A model generated the notes under the pieces. That model saw only the letters and a program-made list of their open reading frames with translations, did no database searches and had not been told where the DNA came from. Below are positions 8,892 through 18,544 of a DNA stretch of 34,691 bases, in pieces. A program made the position numbers and the translations under genes. Position 1 is the first letter of the stretch. Every line of letters begins with the position of its first letter. Location: positions 1,515,318 to 1,550,008 of the forward strand of contig CP070758.1 of assembly GCA_020348925.1 (NCBI GenBank). The letters run 5' to 3'. The stretch comes from Gemmatimonadota bacterium (GTDB taxonomy: Bacteria > JBHIER01 > G020348925).

Positions 8892-11368
8892 GAAACAACC
8901 TCCTTGCCTTGAACCAAGGGAAGGAATACGGAGAAGAGAGTCCCGTGGTTTTCTTTGCTGTTCACCTCGATAATCCCATCATGCTGTTCGATAAATTTGA
9001 GCGAATTCGTCAAACCGAGTCCGGTACCATCAGCTCGCGTTGTAAAAAAAGGATTGAATATATTCTTTATATTTTCTTCTGAGATCCCAGGTCCGTTGTC
9101 TGAAATATCAATCTGAACCATTTCTCGTTCATTCTTCGATGTCACATTCGTTCTCAGATCTATTTTACCTCGTTCATTGAGAACCTGAACTGCATTCATA
9201 AGGAGATTCAAAATAACTTGGCTGAGCTTATCCTGGTCTGCTGTGATTATGGGTACATTCTGAGAAAATGTTATTCGTACCCGAATGGCCTTTTTTTTCA
9301 TTTCCTCATGAAGCAACCTCAAAGTATTCTCCAAGATAGTATGAACGTTCACCGGTTGCACTTTGAGTGGAGCTGGCTTGGCAAAGTTCAAAATACCCTG
9401 AACCAGGTTCTCCAGTCGGTCTACCTCCGAAAGGGCAATCTCAAATCGCCTTGTGCTTACGGGTGTGACGCTTATTTCTTTTGATAAGCTTTGGAGGTTC
9501 ATTTTGATGGCCGTCAGTGGATTTCGAATCTCGTGAGCCACGCCTGAGGCCAATTGTCCCAATGAAGCCAACCTCTCAGCGTGGAACAACTTTTCCTTTG
9601 CTCTCGCTATACCTTCCACAAGCCGTATGTTTTGAATGGCTAATGCTGCTCGACCGGCTAAGGTAGACAGCCACTCCCGATCCATCTTCGAGTAAATATC
9701 CCCGGAACGTTTCTCTCCCAGTATCACTATTCCTAGCAATTCGTGTTTCTTTACCAGAGGAATCAGGAGAACCGCTTTCAAACGGTTGAGGTTTTTCTGA
9801 GTGTGTTGTGAGAGTTGTCTGAATTCTCTCTTTCCCGAGATCTCCTCCCATGACAGGGGATGATCCTTTAATGGTTTGAAAAGAGAAACGATATCCTCGT
9901 AATCGAATGCAACCGTATTCGTGAAGTCACTCGGGAATCCTCTGCTCAATGATACGGTAAAGCGTTTTGATTCTGATGGCATGATGAATAAAGTCGCATG
10001 GTGCGCGTGCATAGTCGAGTGCATCTCGTGAAACACAAATTCAAGGAGCTGATCCAGTTCGCCGAATGAATTCATTTTCTCTGTCAATGTCTCGATCGTC
10101 TGATGAAAATCATAGTCCTTTCTGTAAAACGTTCTATCGATAAATTTTTGAATCATCTCTCTGGCAGGTGCAAAAAGAATGGCGATGATGATGACCGAGA
10201 GAAAGACGATGACGAAACTCTCAACACCCGTCACTTTTTGAAATAATCCTCCGGCAACGTTAACCAGGAGTATGTAAACTCCCAAAAGGAATCCTGTCAG
10301 CACAGTGTAGACGAGACTTCGTTTGATAATAACGTCGATATCCATCATCCGATATCTCACGATACAGTAACCAAAGGAGAAGGGAATCAGGGTCATTGGA
10401 AAGACTCCAAAAAAAAGATAGTCCGTATTGTGAAAAACACTCACAAAAACGATTCCAAAAATCAAAAAGGGGACGAGCCCCATCGTTATCCCCCAGAGGA
10501 GCATCTTAATCTGCCGCTTGCTCACCGGATCTTGGGAAAAAAAATATGAATGGATCAAGCTTCCTATTCCCAAAATGAGGTAGAGACCTAACAATGACCA
10601 ATTGAGAAGGTTAATATCCAGGGCTTCGAAAGATCTTCTCAGACCGAACAATTGGTGTACGGTGAAACGGATGTGGAGGATAGGTGGAATAACGTAAATG
10701 AGATACAAGAGATATCGTCGTTTGGTAAGAATATTTTTGCGCTGTGGAAAGATGAGAAAAAAGTGAAGAAAGAAAGCGGGGAGAAGGAAAAGGGAGAAAG
10801 CACCGGCGTTCTGGACGAAGAGATCGACCCAATAATAGGATGAACGACGAAGATGGCAGACGAGAAAAATCATAAAGGCCAGGCACATCATGTAAAAAAG
10901 TTGAGGGACTCGCTCATGAGGTTTTCTCAGAAAAATATACAAGCCAATAATGAAAAAGATAAATCCCAAAATACTGTAATAGGCGTATTGGAAGTCGGCT
11001 GTCCGATACGTATCTAAAATGAGATCGAAGTTTAAGATGTCGTTGCCCCTTTGAATAAGATAGGGGACAGTCGAACCGACCTTCTGCTGAATTAAAACTT
11101 TTGCAGCCTCCTTCGGTGAGGTGACGATGCGGTTGGCGATTCCCAATATAATGTCGTCTTTTTTCAACCCGGCTCGATCGGCAGGGCCGTCAGGGACGAT
11201 ATCCACAATCTTCACCTCGTCGTATCCCAGAAGCCAAACACCACCATCGTTTGGCTTTTGAGAGAACATGTCAATGATACTCATGACTGCCACAACAATG
11301 GCCAGCAAACCAATGATCAGCAGAAGATTTCTGATACGAGTTTGTCTTGGAGAAGTCATGTTCTGCAT
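8888..11368 (-). CDS. PDZ-containing multi-pass membrane sensor histidine kinase
   Basis: 826 residues. A membrane helix at about 14-34 is followed by an extracytoplasmic PDZ domain (about 52-108, with VDIVPDGPADRAGLKKDDIILGI). Then come a block of about eight membrane helices (about 125-400) ending in the RYRMMDIDVIIKRSLVY and FAPAREMIQKFIDRTFYRKDY pattern common to a class of multi-pass kinases, a GAF-like domain (about 440-580), and a HisKA domain with H-box HEIRNPLTAIK (phospho-acceptor His 612). An ATPase domain carries the N box (LLMNAVQ), DNGPGIS and TGLGLT. It should phosphorylate the adjacent NtrC-type regulator. A PDZ domain at the sensor end suggests that it reads exposed C-termini of misfolded or processed exported proteins, but that is inference. 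The start has no strong ribosome site, and an ATG three codons later is possible. Confidence 0.92.
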   Translation of the reverse strand: MQNMTSPRQTRIRNLLLIIGLLAIVVAVMSIIDMFSQKPNDGGVWLLGYDEVKIVDIVPDGPADRAGLKKDDIILGIANRIVTSPKEAAKVLIQQKVGSTVPYLIQRGNDILNFDLILDTYRTADFQYAYYSILGFIFFIIGLYIFLRKPHERVPQLFYMMCLAFMIFLVCHLRRSSYYWVDLFVQNAGAFSLFLLPAFFLHFFLIFPQRKNILTKRRYLLYLIYVIPPILHIRFTVHQLFGLRRSFEALDINLLNWSLLGLYLILGIGSLIHSYFFSQDPVSKRQIKMLLWGITMGLVPFLIFGIVFVSVFHNTDYLFFGVFPMTLIPFSFGYCIVRYRMMDIDVIIKRSLVYTVLTGFLLGVYILLVNVAGGLFQKVTGVESFVIVFLSVIIIAILFAPAREMIQKFIDRTFYRKDYDFHQTIETLTEKMNSFGELDQLLEFVFHEMHSTMHAHHATLFIMPSESKRFTVSLSRGFPSDFTNTVAFDYEDIVSLFKPLKDHPLSWEEISGKREFRQLSQHTQKNLNRLKAVLLIPLVKKHELLGIVILGEKRSGDIYSKMDREWLSTLAGRAALAIQNIRLVEGIARAKEKLFHAERLASLGQLASGVAHEIRNPLTAIKMNLQSLSKEISVTPVSTRRFEIALSEVDRLENLVQGILNFAKPAPLKVQPVNVHTILENTLRLLHEEMKKKAIRVRITFSQNVPIITADQDKLSQVILNLLMNAVQVLNERGKIDLRTNVTSKNEREMVQIDISDNGPGISEENIKNIFNPFFTTRADGTGLGLTNSLKFIEQHDGIIEVNSKENHGTLFSVFLPLVQGKEVVS

Positions 11369-11528
11369 GTTTGAGATGAGTTTGCCGAATATGGTGTTTC
11401 AAAATTGGAGACAGATGTGACAGATGTTAATACACAGGAGGTTCTTATGATGCTGACCAGCAACGTCTGTTTCCTACCGTCTGCGAAGAATTGGACATCA
11501 TGACTATACAATTATGTTTCAGAAAAGG

Positions 11529-11544
11529 TGCAAAAATTTGCCCA
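11529..11544 (-). promoter_or_regulatory. Sigma-54-like promoter upstream of the kinase-regulator pair
   Basis: The minus strand reads TGGGCAAATTTTTGCA, with GG and GC separated by ten bases and TTGCA at -12; the -24 element is TGGGC rather than TGGCA. Predicted transcription begins near 11517, giving a leader of about 150 bases before the kinase start. If used, the two-component pair would activate its own synthesis. Weaker than the site at 7416-7431. Confidence 0.5.
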
Positions 11545-11652
11545 ATTTTCGAAGAAATGGAATTTCTTGATTCATCATCCGTGTTCTGAGATGTGGATGG
11601 GAGAGGGAAGAGAGATCGTGTATGGTGATGAGGCTGAAGATAAATCCCTTTG

Positions 11653-11680
11653 TTGACCTACGTAGGAGATGCCGTATTAT
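11653..11680 (+). promoter_or_regulatory. Possible sigma-70 promoter on the plus strand
   Basis: TTGACC (11653-11658) is followed after 16 bases by TATTAT (11675-11680), in an AT-rich setting. It faces right, into a stretch with no supported protein gene but with stacked inverted repeats (11773-11845), and converges on the end of the minus-strand metal operon. It could drive a small RNA or be a chance match. Confidence 0.35.
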
Positions 11681-11772
11681 ATATAAATATTTGATAAATG
11701 TATATTAATCACAAATACTTAGAAAGAAAGAGAGGCTGGACACATATTCTCAGACAGGTGGGCGTGCACAAT

Positions 11773-11845
11773 CCTCCCAGTACAATGTTGGGAGGGGGTA
11801 TCGGAATCTCATGTCCCTTCCCGAAGAAAAGTTTTTTATTCTTCG
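11773..11845. other. Competing hairpins in the gene-free stretch 11369-11899
   Basis: Three inverted repeats overlap or follow each other: CCTCCCA/TGGGAGG (11773-11779 with 11789-11795), GGGAGGGG/CCCTTCCC (11790-11797 with 11815-11822, one G-U pair) and CGAAGAA/TTCTTCG (11822-11828 with 11839-11845), with a run of six T at 11832-11837. The first two share bases and exclude each other, as in attenuators. On the minus strand they lie about 55-130 bases beyond the end of the metal operon, where a transcript end would be expected. The rest of the stretch shows only the two promoter-like sites listed separately. Confidence 0.35.
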
Positions 11846-11899
11846 ATTCTTCAACCCCTGAGTGCTTGCACGCTTCAACCAAAACTGTATCAAGCGATC

Positions 11900-12562
11900 T
11901 CAATCCGAGAGGCACCATCGATACCCAAGAGAAATTGCAGGATCCCGGGTTTCGACGAGAAGGCCCGCAATTGTGAACCAGTCTGTTGGGATCCACGAAA
12001 GCCCGAGGTGGAAATTACGACCGTCATAGCTGACAAAGGAACTGAGCCGTTCTGTCACTGTTGCGGTGAGTCCGGCCAGACCGAAGCAACGTTCAAAGTC
12101 GGGAACCAGGCTGGTGAATCCTCCGGACAGACGGAAGGCATATCCCTCGTTGAATTCCCAAGATTTTGTGAGCTGTGCGAAGATCGATTGGTCGCTCCCA
12201 CCTGTCTGAACACTTCCGGTACCCAAGATCAGTCCCGGTCGCCAGCCGTCTTCAATCTCTGAGATGGGATGAATTCGGGCGCCCCAGATGGGTTTCTCAG
12301 CCTCTATCGTATACCCAATCCCCACATCCAGCCAGGGGACCACTCCGTACCGTAAGTTTGAGACTCCTTTTTCCTCTTCTCCTGTTGGAAGATACATGAC
12401 AGTGGCAAGAAGCGTCCTCGGAGTTAACAGAGCTCCTGTGTTATCCCCGGAACCGGAACAGACCGGACAGGATGGACCACATTCCTGTGCCTCTGGACAG
12501 TTCAATAACCCAAAGAGTACAATGACGCATACTGCGAACACTTTTTTCATAATCACCTTCAT
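11900..12562 (-). CDS. Small exported beta-barrel-like protein of the metal efflux operon, function unknown
   Basis: 220 residues. An N-terminal signal peptide (MKKVFAVCVIVLFGLLNC, with a possible lipobox-like end) is followed by a Cys-rich stretch ECGPSCPVCSGSGDNTG that could hold a soft metal ion. The rest alternates polar and non-polar residues with many Gly, Trp and Tyr, and ends in an aromatic-rich strand (ISLGYRWCLSD), as outer-membrane barrels do. I do not recognise a named family. The gene starts 12 bases after the RND pump gene and is clearly the last gene of that operon, so a part in metal export or sensing at the outer membrane is a fair inference. The start at 12562 has AGGAAA upstream; an internal ATG four codons later, with AAGGTG before it, is an alternative. 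Confidence 0.7.
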   Translation of the reverse strand: MKVIMKKVFAVCVIVLFGLLNCPEAQECGPSCPVCSGSGDNTGALLTPRTLLATVMYLPTGEEEKGVSNLRYGVVPWLDVGIGYTIEAEKPIWGARIHPISEIEDGWRPGLILGTGSVQTGGSDQSIFAQLTKSWEFNEGYAFRLSGGFTSLVPDFERCFGLAGLTATVTERLSSFVSYDGRNFHLGLSWIPTDWFTIAGLLVETRDPAISLGYRWCLSD

Positions 12563-12574
12563 GTCGGTTTCCTG

Positions 12575-15500
12575 CTATTTAAAATTGTTGCTGTCGCTCT
12601 GTTTTTTTGCCCCCCATTTCTCAAACAAGACGGGCAGGACAATCATGTTCAAGACGGTGGAGGTGAGCAGTCCACCCAGAACCACGACAGCCAGAGGAGC
12701 CTGAATCTCGTTCCCCGGTCTGCTGCCGGCGAAAGCTAACGGTGTCAGGGCTAGACCCGTGGTCAGGGCCGTCATCAGAATTGGGCTGAGACGTTCCAGC
12801 GAACCATTGATGACGGCGTCTCGGACTTCCTGACCCTGGGAAATGAGCATGTTATAGTGCGATACCAGGATGATGCCGTTGCGAACCGATATGCCAAAAA
12901 GCGTGATGAATCCGACAATGGAGGCGATACTCATCTGTCCGCTGGTGACGGCCACGGCAATGATCCCTCCGATCAGGGCCAGGGGCAGATTGATTAAACT
13001 TAAGAGCACCTGACGGAAATTCTTGTATTGCAAAAAGAGGCTGATACAGATAAGAATCAGTGAAAGAATACTCAGCAGACTGATGACCCGCCGTGCCTGG
13101 GCTTCGCTTTCGAACTGTCCACCGTACTCGATATAATATCCCTGGGCGAGATCGATGTTCCGCTCAATGGTGCCCCGGATATCATCAACCACATCAGTGG
13201 CACCCCGGCCGGTCACATTGCACTGGACCACCAATTTTCGCATCACGTTCTCCCGGCTGATGTAATTCGGCCCGTGGTCGATGGTGATGTCCGCCACCAT
13301 CTCAAGGGGGATGCGAGCCCCGACGGGTGTGTCGATGAGACTGTTGCGAACACCGCTCAGGTCATCCCGAAAGGGCACGTCGTAGCGGACGACCAGATCG
13401 TGCTGGTTCTGTCCTTCGTACACCTCGGAGACCACCTGGCCGAGAAAAGCCGTGTCGATCAGGTCGTCGATATCGGCCATGGTTACCCCATACGCGGCCA
13501 TCTTCCGGCGATCGGCCCGGATGCGCACCTGGGGGATGTCCATCTGGAGATCCATGGACAGGTCCGCCACACCTGGTATCGGTTCGATGAGTTGTTGGAT
13601 CCGATTCCCTATGGTCCGCAACTCCTTCAAGTCCGTACCGAAGATTTTAATGGCAATATTGGCCCGGGTTCCTGACAGCATATGGTCGATGCGGTGGCTG
13701 ATGGGTTGACTGAGAGTAGCGACGGTTCCCGGCAGAAGATTCAATTTTCTCCGAACCTTCCCTAACAGGTCGTCCCGTGAAATGCCGTCATTGTCGATGA
13801 CGATCTCCATCTCCGCCGCATGGGAACCGAGGGAGTGTTCGTCCAGTTCCGTGCGACCGGTGCGGCGGCTAACCGAGAGGATTTCGTCTATTTCGAGCAA
13901 AACCCCTTCGGCCATGTGTCCGATTCGATCCGATTCTTCGAGGGCGGTTCCGGGTATGGTTGCGATACTGATATTCAGCGCCCCCTCATTGAACTCGGGT
14001 AGAAACGACCGGCCCAGAAAGGGAAAGGTCCCGATGGCAGCAACGAGTATCATCACCGCTGCCAGAATGATGAAGCGCTTATGACGAATGGCGAATTCCA
14101 GAACCGGACGGTACACGGACTGAAGCTGTCGAACAATCCAGGGTTCCCTGTTTTTTTTATGTCTCACGTTTCGAAGCAGGAGGGAGCACATGGCCGGAGT
14201 AACCGTCATGGCCACCACGAGGGAGGCAAAGATGGCTGATACGTAAGCCAATCCCAGGGGTTGAAGCAATCTTCCTTCAATACCACTGAGGAAAAAGAGG
14301 GGCAGGAAGACGACAATAACGATGAAGGTGGCGATGGTTATGGGTGCCCGTATTTCGGACGACGCGCTGAAGACGACCTCGAGAAACGGCTGCTGAGCCT
14401 CTGCCGGCTGTTGACGATTCTGCCGCAGGCGACGAAATACGTTTTCAACGTCAATAATGGCATCATCAACCAAGGCTCCAATGGCGATGGCTATACCCCC
14501 CAGGGTCATCGTATTAATAGTGAGATCGAAAAACCGCAGGATGAGAATTGAGAAAAGAAGGGACAGGGGGATGGCGACAATGGCAATGATGGTTGAGCGA
14601 ATATTGCTCAGGAAGAGCAGGAGAATAAGGACGACCAGGAGGGCGCCATCGCGCAGGGCATGAACGACGTTACTCACGGCCCGGTCAATGAAATCGGCCT
14701 GCCGGAACAGGTCTCTGTGAAGCGTTACGCCGTCCGGCAATGTGACTGTGATGTTGTCAATCACCTCGTTTAAATGTTCGGTCAGTTCCAGGGTGTTGAC
14801 GTCGGGTTGCTTGGCCAACGTAATGAGAACGCCCTGCTGGGTGTTGATGGAGGCCTCTCCGATTTTTGTCGCCGGCCCGATCTGGACGCGGGCAATATCG
14901 CGAAGGAGAATGGGAACGTTGTCTCTGACCGTCACAACGGTCTGTTCCAATTCCTGCAGTTCCTGAATCCGTCCCAGACCGCGGATGAGGTATTCCTGTC
15001 CTGAATGCACGTAGAATCCTCCGGCAGCATTGAGATTGGCCCCCTGGGCCGCCCCGATCACTTCATGCAAGCTCAGATCATATTTTCGCAGCAGGTCGGG
15101 ATTGATGAACACCTGGTACTGTTTCACTTCTCCGCCGTAGACCTTGACCTGGGCCACTCCCGGCACGGCCAACAGACGGCGGCGGATATCAAAGTCCGCC
15201 AAGGTGCGCAGGTCCATGAGTGATGTTGTCTCACTGGTCAAGCCGATGGTCAAAATCTCTCCCACGAGTGAGGTGATGGGGGCCAGGGTGGGCTGGTCCA
15301 CACCTTCTGGCAGCACGGCCTGGACCATCTGCAGCTTTTCATTGACGATTTGACGGGCTTTATATATATCCGTGCCCCAGTCGAATTCCACCCAGACCGC
15401 GGAAAAACCCTGGACCGATGTGGATCGCACCCGGCGTACCCCGCTGGCGCCATTGACGGCCGTCTCAAGCGGAAAGGTCACCAGCCGCTCCACCTCCTCG

Positions 15501-15673
15501 GGGGCCATCCCGTGGGCTTCGGTTAAAACGGTGACAGTCGGCGCGGTCAGGTCGGGAAAGACGTCCAGAGGGGCGCGGATCGCGACAAATGCTCCGTAGG
15601 CAAACAGGATGAGGGCCGCAAGTACGACGATCCAGCGATTACGGATACTGGTGCGAATGAGTTTATCTAACAT
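12575..15673 (-). CDS. cusA: Heavy-metal efflux RND pump (CusA/CzcA family)
   Basis: 1032 residues, the normal length for a heavy-metal RND permease. The N-terminus has membrane helix 1 (about 14-34) followed by the family signature APLDVFPDLTAPTVTV and the PEEVERLVTFPLE stretch. The helix-4 proton-relay region reads GALVDDAIIDVENVFRRL at about residue 400, with acidic residues in place. Two large periplasmic loops and the second half (SIASIVGFITLFGISVRNGIILVSHYN) are complete. It uses the proton gradient to drive metal ions out through the adaptor and channel encoded just upstream. The metal (Cu/Ag or Zn/Co/Cd) cannot be read with certainty; the periplasmic segment around RIDHMLSGTRANIAIKIFG has Met and His nearby but I cannot place the CusA methionine triad. 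A GGGGGAG site lies directly before the ATG. Confidence 0.93.
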   Translation of the reverse strand: MLDKLIRTSIRNRWIVVLAALILFAYGAFVAIRAPLDVFPDLTAPTVTVLTEAHGMAPEEVERLVTFPLETAVNGASGVRRVRSTSVQGFSAVWVEFDWGTDIYKARQIVNEKLQMVQAVLPEGVDQPTLAPITSLVGEILTIGLTSETTSLMDLRTLADFDIRRRLLAVPGVAQVKVYGGEVKQYQVFINPDLLRKYDLSLHEVIGAAQGANLNAAGGFYVHSGQEYLIRGLGRIQELQELEQTVVTVRDNVPILLRDIARVQIGPATKIGEASINTQQGVLITLAKQPDVNTLELTEHLNEVIDNITVTLPDGVTLHRDLFRQADFIDRAVSNVVHALRDGALLVVLILLLFLSNIRSTIIAIVAIPLSLLFSILILRFFDLTINTMTLGGIAIAIGALVDDAIIDVENVFRRLRQNRQQPAEAQQPFLEVVFSASSEIRAPITIATFIVIVVFLPLFFLSGIEGRLLQPLGLAYVSAIFASLVVAMTVTPAMCSLLLRNVRHKKNREPWIVRQLQSVYRPVLEFAIRHKRFIILAAVMILVAAIGTFPFLGRSFLPEFNEGALNISIATIPGTALEESDRIGHMAEGVLLEIDEILSVSRRTGRTELDEHSLGSHAAEMEIVIDNDGISRDDLLGKVRRKLNLLPGTVATLSQPISHRIDHMLSGTRANIAIKIFGTDLKELRTIGNRIQQLIEPIPGVADLSMDLQMDIPQVRIRADRRKMAAYGVTMADIDDLIDTAFLGQVVSEVYEGQNQHDLVVRYDVPFRDDLSGVRNSLIDTPVGARIPLEMVADITIDHGPNYISRENVMRKLVVQCNVTGRGATDVVDDIRGTIERNIDLAQGYYIEYGGQFESEAQARRVISLLSILSLILICISLFLQYKNFRQVLLSLINLPLALIGGIIAVAVTSGQMSIASIVGFITLFGISVRNGIILVSHYNMLISQGQEVRDAVINGSLERLSPILMTALTTGLALTPLAFAGSRPGNEIQAPLAVVVLGGLLTSTVLNMIVLPVLFEKWGAKKQSDSNNFK

Positions 15674-15685
15674 GATCTCCCCCGA

Positions 15686-17248
15686 TTAATGAATGTGTCC
15701 GTGTCCAATACTGCCCGTGTTCATTGAGGCCAGCTTCAGCAGGTAGGCACCTGTACTGACGACCCGTTCGCCGGCTTCAAGACCCTCACTGATGGCCGCC
15801 ATGCCTTTGAAGACACCGCGAACCCCGACCTGGCGCTTTTCAAAGGATTCACCTTCGACCTGAACAAAGACGGACTGTTGACCGATCTCATCCAGAATGG
15901 CGGTTTGAGGCACCACAACGGCGGCATGACTGACGGATGTATAGATGTTGACCTGTAGGATCTGTCCGATTTTCAGGGTGTTACCCTCGTTGCAGATCTC
16001 AAACAGAACCGGAATGGTCCGGCTGTGGGGATCCATCAATTCACCCCTGTTGATCAACGTGACGTGCTCTTGTTCAAGACACAGGGTGTTCCGCTGACCG
16101 GGAATGTGCACCTCCAGGCCGCTGCTTTCCTCGATGCCGTAATAGTCTTTCTCATAGACGTCGGCCCGGACCCAAACCACGGAGGGATCGATGATGGTGA
16201 GCAGTTTTTCACCTGAGGCGACGATCTTTCCGGGCATGATGTTCATTCCTGAAACAAAGCCCCGAATGGGTGCCCGCAGCACCATGTGGATCTGGGCGCT
16301 GTTATCATCCACGAACGGTTCTGCGCCATAGGCCCCCAGGACGGATTCAATAGCTGCCTTTTCGACGAAGTAGGTCTGTCGATAGCCCTCAAACTCCCTT
16401 TGGGAGATAGCCTCGCGTTCCATCAGTGCCTGAGCCCTACGAAAGTCCTTTTCCGCCCGCTGGAAACTGAGCTGTCGTTCCGTCCAAGAGTTGGAACTGC
16501 CCATGGAGGGGCTGAGCGTAATCAGTATGTCTCCCTGTTGTACCCGGCTGCCAGGAACTACCATTTTCCGATTCAACTTCGGATCGACGAAGGCATCGAC
16601 CGGAGAGACAATCTCCGAAAAACGCTGCTGCTGGGGAATAACTTCAGCCACAGCCGGGACAGATGTTCTGATCTCCTCGACTCGGCTGAGCACAGTGGCG
16701 AAATCCGTCTTCCATTGCTGCTCTTTCAGGAATTGAACCTCTTCGTGATGTTCTTCATTTTCATGATGGTCGTGTTCGTCCGCATCCTCCCCGGTGTGGC
16801 CGTTTTCATCCTCGAACGCATGATCCTCATCTTGCATATGAATTTCACCAACCTTAAAGGTTTCCCGTATTTTCTCCGTTTGAACATTCAGGTCCAAGTG
16901 ATAGTGGTCGTGGTGAGGTAATGTCACATCCAGGAGGTAAATGCCGTCCCTGGCCGGTTTCTCTTCGGCAAAGCGGAGAGACTCTTCATCTGGGGATGTG
17001 AATTCCAGTTCGACCCGTCCCTCAAGAACCGGCTTGAAGTCTGCCAGTTTCGTTAGGTGGATGATGAAGTGTGACGGTTCGCCGGGAGTGATTTCTTCAT
17101 ATTCCATGAACAGTTCAAGTTGGTCCGTCCACATGGTGACGGCAACCATCTCCTGATCATGGGCGTGTTGATCTTCCGTGTTGGATTGTGGCTTGGTGGC
17201 ACAGGTCAGCACACACAGACTGAAAAAGAGTAGGAGTGCTCGTTTCAT
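15686..17248 (-). CDS. cusB: His-rich periplasmic adaptor (membrane-fusion protein) of the metal efflux pump
   Basis: 520 residues. The N-terminus is a signal peptide ending in LTC, so it may be a lipoprotein, although Thr before the lipobox Cys is unusual. Residues about 35-135 form an extra beta domain that is not part of minimal adaptors. A strongly His/Asp/Glu-rich linker follows (DEHDHHENEEHHEE near 160-175), then the barrel-sandwich and helical-hairpin regions of HlyD/CusB adaptors (VVPGSRVQQGDILITLSP; QRAEKDFRRAQALMEREAISQREFE). The extreme C-terminus is again His-rich (GHGHIH). It should bridge the RND pump and the TolC-type channel and pass metal to the pump. The gene lies 12 bases before the pump gene and 14 after the channel gene. 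AAGGAG lies six bases from the ATG. Confidence 0.92.
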   Translation of the reverse strand: MKRALLLFFSLCVLTCATKPQSNTEDQHAHDQEMVAVTMWTDQLELFMEYEEITPGEPSHFIIHLTKLADFKPVLEGRVELEFTSPDEESLRFAEEKPARDGIYLLDVTLPHHDHYHLDLNVQTEKIRETFKVGEIHMQDEDHAFEDENGHTGEDADEHDHHENEEHHEEVQFLKEQQWKTDFATVLSRVEEIRTSVPAVAEVIPQQQRFSEIVSPVDAFVDPKLNRKMVVPGSRVQQGDILITLSPSMGSSNSWTERQLSFQRAEKDFRRAQALMEREAISQREFEGYRQTYFVEKAAIESVLGAYGAEPFVDDNSAQIHMVLRAPIRGFVSGMNIMPGKIVASGEKLLTIIDPSVVWVRADVYEKDYYGIEESSGLEVHIPGQRNTLCLEQEHVTLINRGELMDPHSRTIPVLFEICNEGNTLKIGQILQVNIYTSVSHAAVVVPQTAILDEIGQQSVFVQVEGESFEKRQVGVRGVFKGMAAISEGLEAGERVVSTGAYLLKLASMNTGSIGHGHIH

Positions 17249-17262
17249 TTTAGTCTCCTTCG

Positions 17263-18492
17263 TTAGAGTGATATGAGAGTTTCTCCGATCAAAGCTTCAA
17301 GAGCAAATACGATCCGATAATATCCGGCTAAATATTCATAATAGTTTTCTATGGTCTCCTGATATACCATGATTCCGTTCACGAGATCGCCGATGTCGAG
17401 GAATCCCTCACGAAAAGCAAAGACAGTATTTTCCATGGTGTCGTCAAGTCCCTCGAATGTCCCTCCATTGGTCTGGAAGAATGATGCGTACTCGGCGATG
17501 GATTGCCGGTGCCGGTTTATTGTACGGTTCAGTTGCTGCCGGTACACCTCGAAATCGATAACGGCCGCTTCATAATCTATCCGACCCTGTTCGATCTTGG
17601 GGCGATTCCGGTCGAAGATCGGCAGCGGTAGGGAGAGGCCGATGACATAGCCTTTGAAATCTTCACCGACCTCTTTGTAGCCGCCGGCTACATGCATTTC
17701 CGGGAGAATGCTCATTTTCTCCAGGGCGATCTTTTTTTTCAAAGATTGTTGTCTGTGGACGTGGGCCTGATATTCGGGATTCTGTTCGAGATTCTTTAAT
17801 GCCGATTCGATCCCTGCTGGATTGTGAGGAATAAAATCTATGGGAGTTGTCAGGATCATATTCTGTTTCTCACTCAGTCCGAGATCGGTTTTGAAGTGAT
17901 CGGTAAACTGGCGGTGCTGTTGGTTGAGGGAGTTCAAGCTGCCGCGGATGTTCATCAGCGATAGGTGTAGGAGCTGCTGATGGAGATCGGAAATCAAACC
18001 CTCCTGGTACTGATCGGCTGCATAGTCGGACATGTCGTCGACCAATGTTGCCAATCGACCCAACCGCTCACGTTTCATGTTTGTGAGTTGAAGTTCGACG
18101 TAGCTTGACTTCAGTTCCGCCATGAGGAAGAGGAGCTCGGCATCACGCTTCGCACCAGTTGCAGAGAGGTGTTCTTTCTGTGTCGCTTTGTGCTGAGCAT
18201 GAACCCAGGGCATCGTAACATCCTTGCCCAGCATGAAAGCCGTTTCCTGCTCATCATCAAGGTCGTTGCTGAGCCGCTCCGCTTCGAATTCAAATTCTGG
18301 ATTGCGCCATTGGAGTGCTGCCTTGCTTTCGGCGACTTCCCTGTCGAATGTGTTTTGGATCAACTTGGCGCGCGGTGCATGCTGCAGGGCATATTCCTGA
18401 ACCTCGCCCAGGGCAAGTCGGACTGTAGTTTCTTGTGCGTGGACAGAACAGGCAAGGAAAGAGAACATCGTAATTATTTTAAGCACATTCAT
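17263..18492 (-). CDS. TolC-family outer-membrane channel of the metal efflux system
   Basis: 409 residues from the ATG at 18492. This start was chosen because AGGAGA lies just upstream and residues 1-19 (MNVLKIITMFSFLACSVHA) are a clean signal peptide; the frame extends further upstream but without either. The mature part shows the two related halves of TolC/CusC proteins: LGEVQEYALQHAPRAKLIQNTFDREVAESKAALQWRNPE at the start and, later, GYVIGLSLPLPIFDRNRPKIEQGRIDYEAA. These form the long coiled-coil barrel and the outer-membrane strands. It is the exit duct for the adaptor and pump encoded next. First gene of the tight three-gene core; a His-rich gene precedes it by 138 bases, and an inverted repeat in that gap may be an operator. 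Confidence 0.9.
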   Translation of the reverse strand: MNVLKIITMFSFLACSVHAQETTVRLALGEVQEYALQHAPRAKLIQNTFDREVAESKAALQWRNPEFEFEAERLSNDLDDEQETAFMLGKDVTMPWVHAQHKATQKEHLSATGAKRDAELLFLMAELKSSYVELQLTNMKRERLGRLATLVDDMSDYAADQYQEGLISDLHQQLLHLSLMNIRGSLNSLNQQHRQFTDHFKTDLGLSEKQNMILTTPIDFIPHNPAGIESALKNLEQNPEYQAHVHRQQSLKKKIALEKMSILPEMHVAGGYKEVGEDFKGYVIGLSLPLPIFDRNRPKIEQGRIDYEAAVIDFEVYRQQLNRTINRHRQSIAEYASFFQTNGGTFEGLDDTMENTVFAFREGFLDIGDLVNGIMVYQETIENYYEYLAGYYRIVFALEALIGETLISL

Positions 18493-18544
18493 AAAAAATC
18501 TCCTGTGTCCGTGTGGAACTTCTTTATTCGAGTACGCTGTTATT

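Noticed and set aside
11447-11503. An 18-codon plus-strand ORF with AGGAGG, open for about 50 further codons after its TGA, as a possible third selenoprotein
   Set aside because: No redox motif around the TGA, no hairpin downstream, and the read-through frame overlaps the sigma-54-like site; no family resemblance.
11698-11996. Overlapping ORFs of 92 and 95 codons on both strands
   Set aside because: No ribosome site, composition unlike neighbours, run into the coding sequence of the 220-residue protein; judged chance frames over hairpins.
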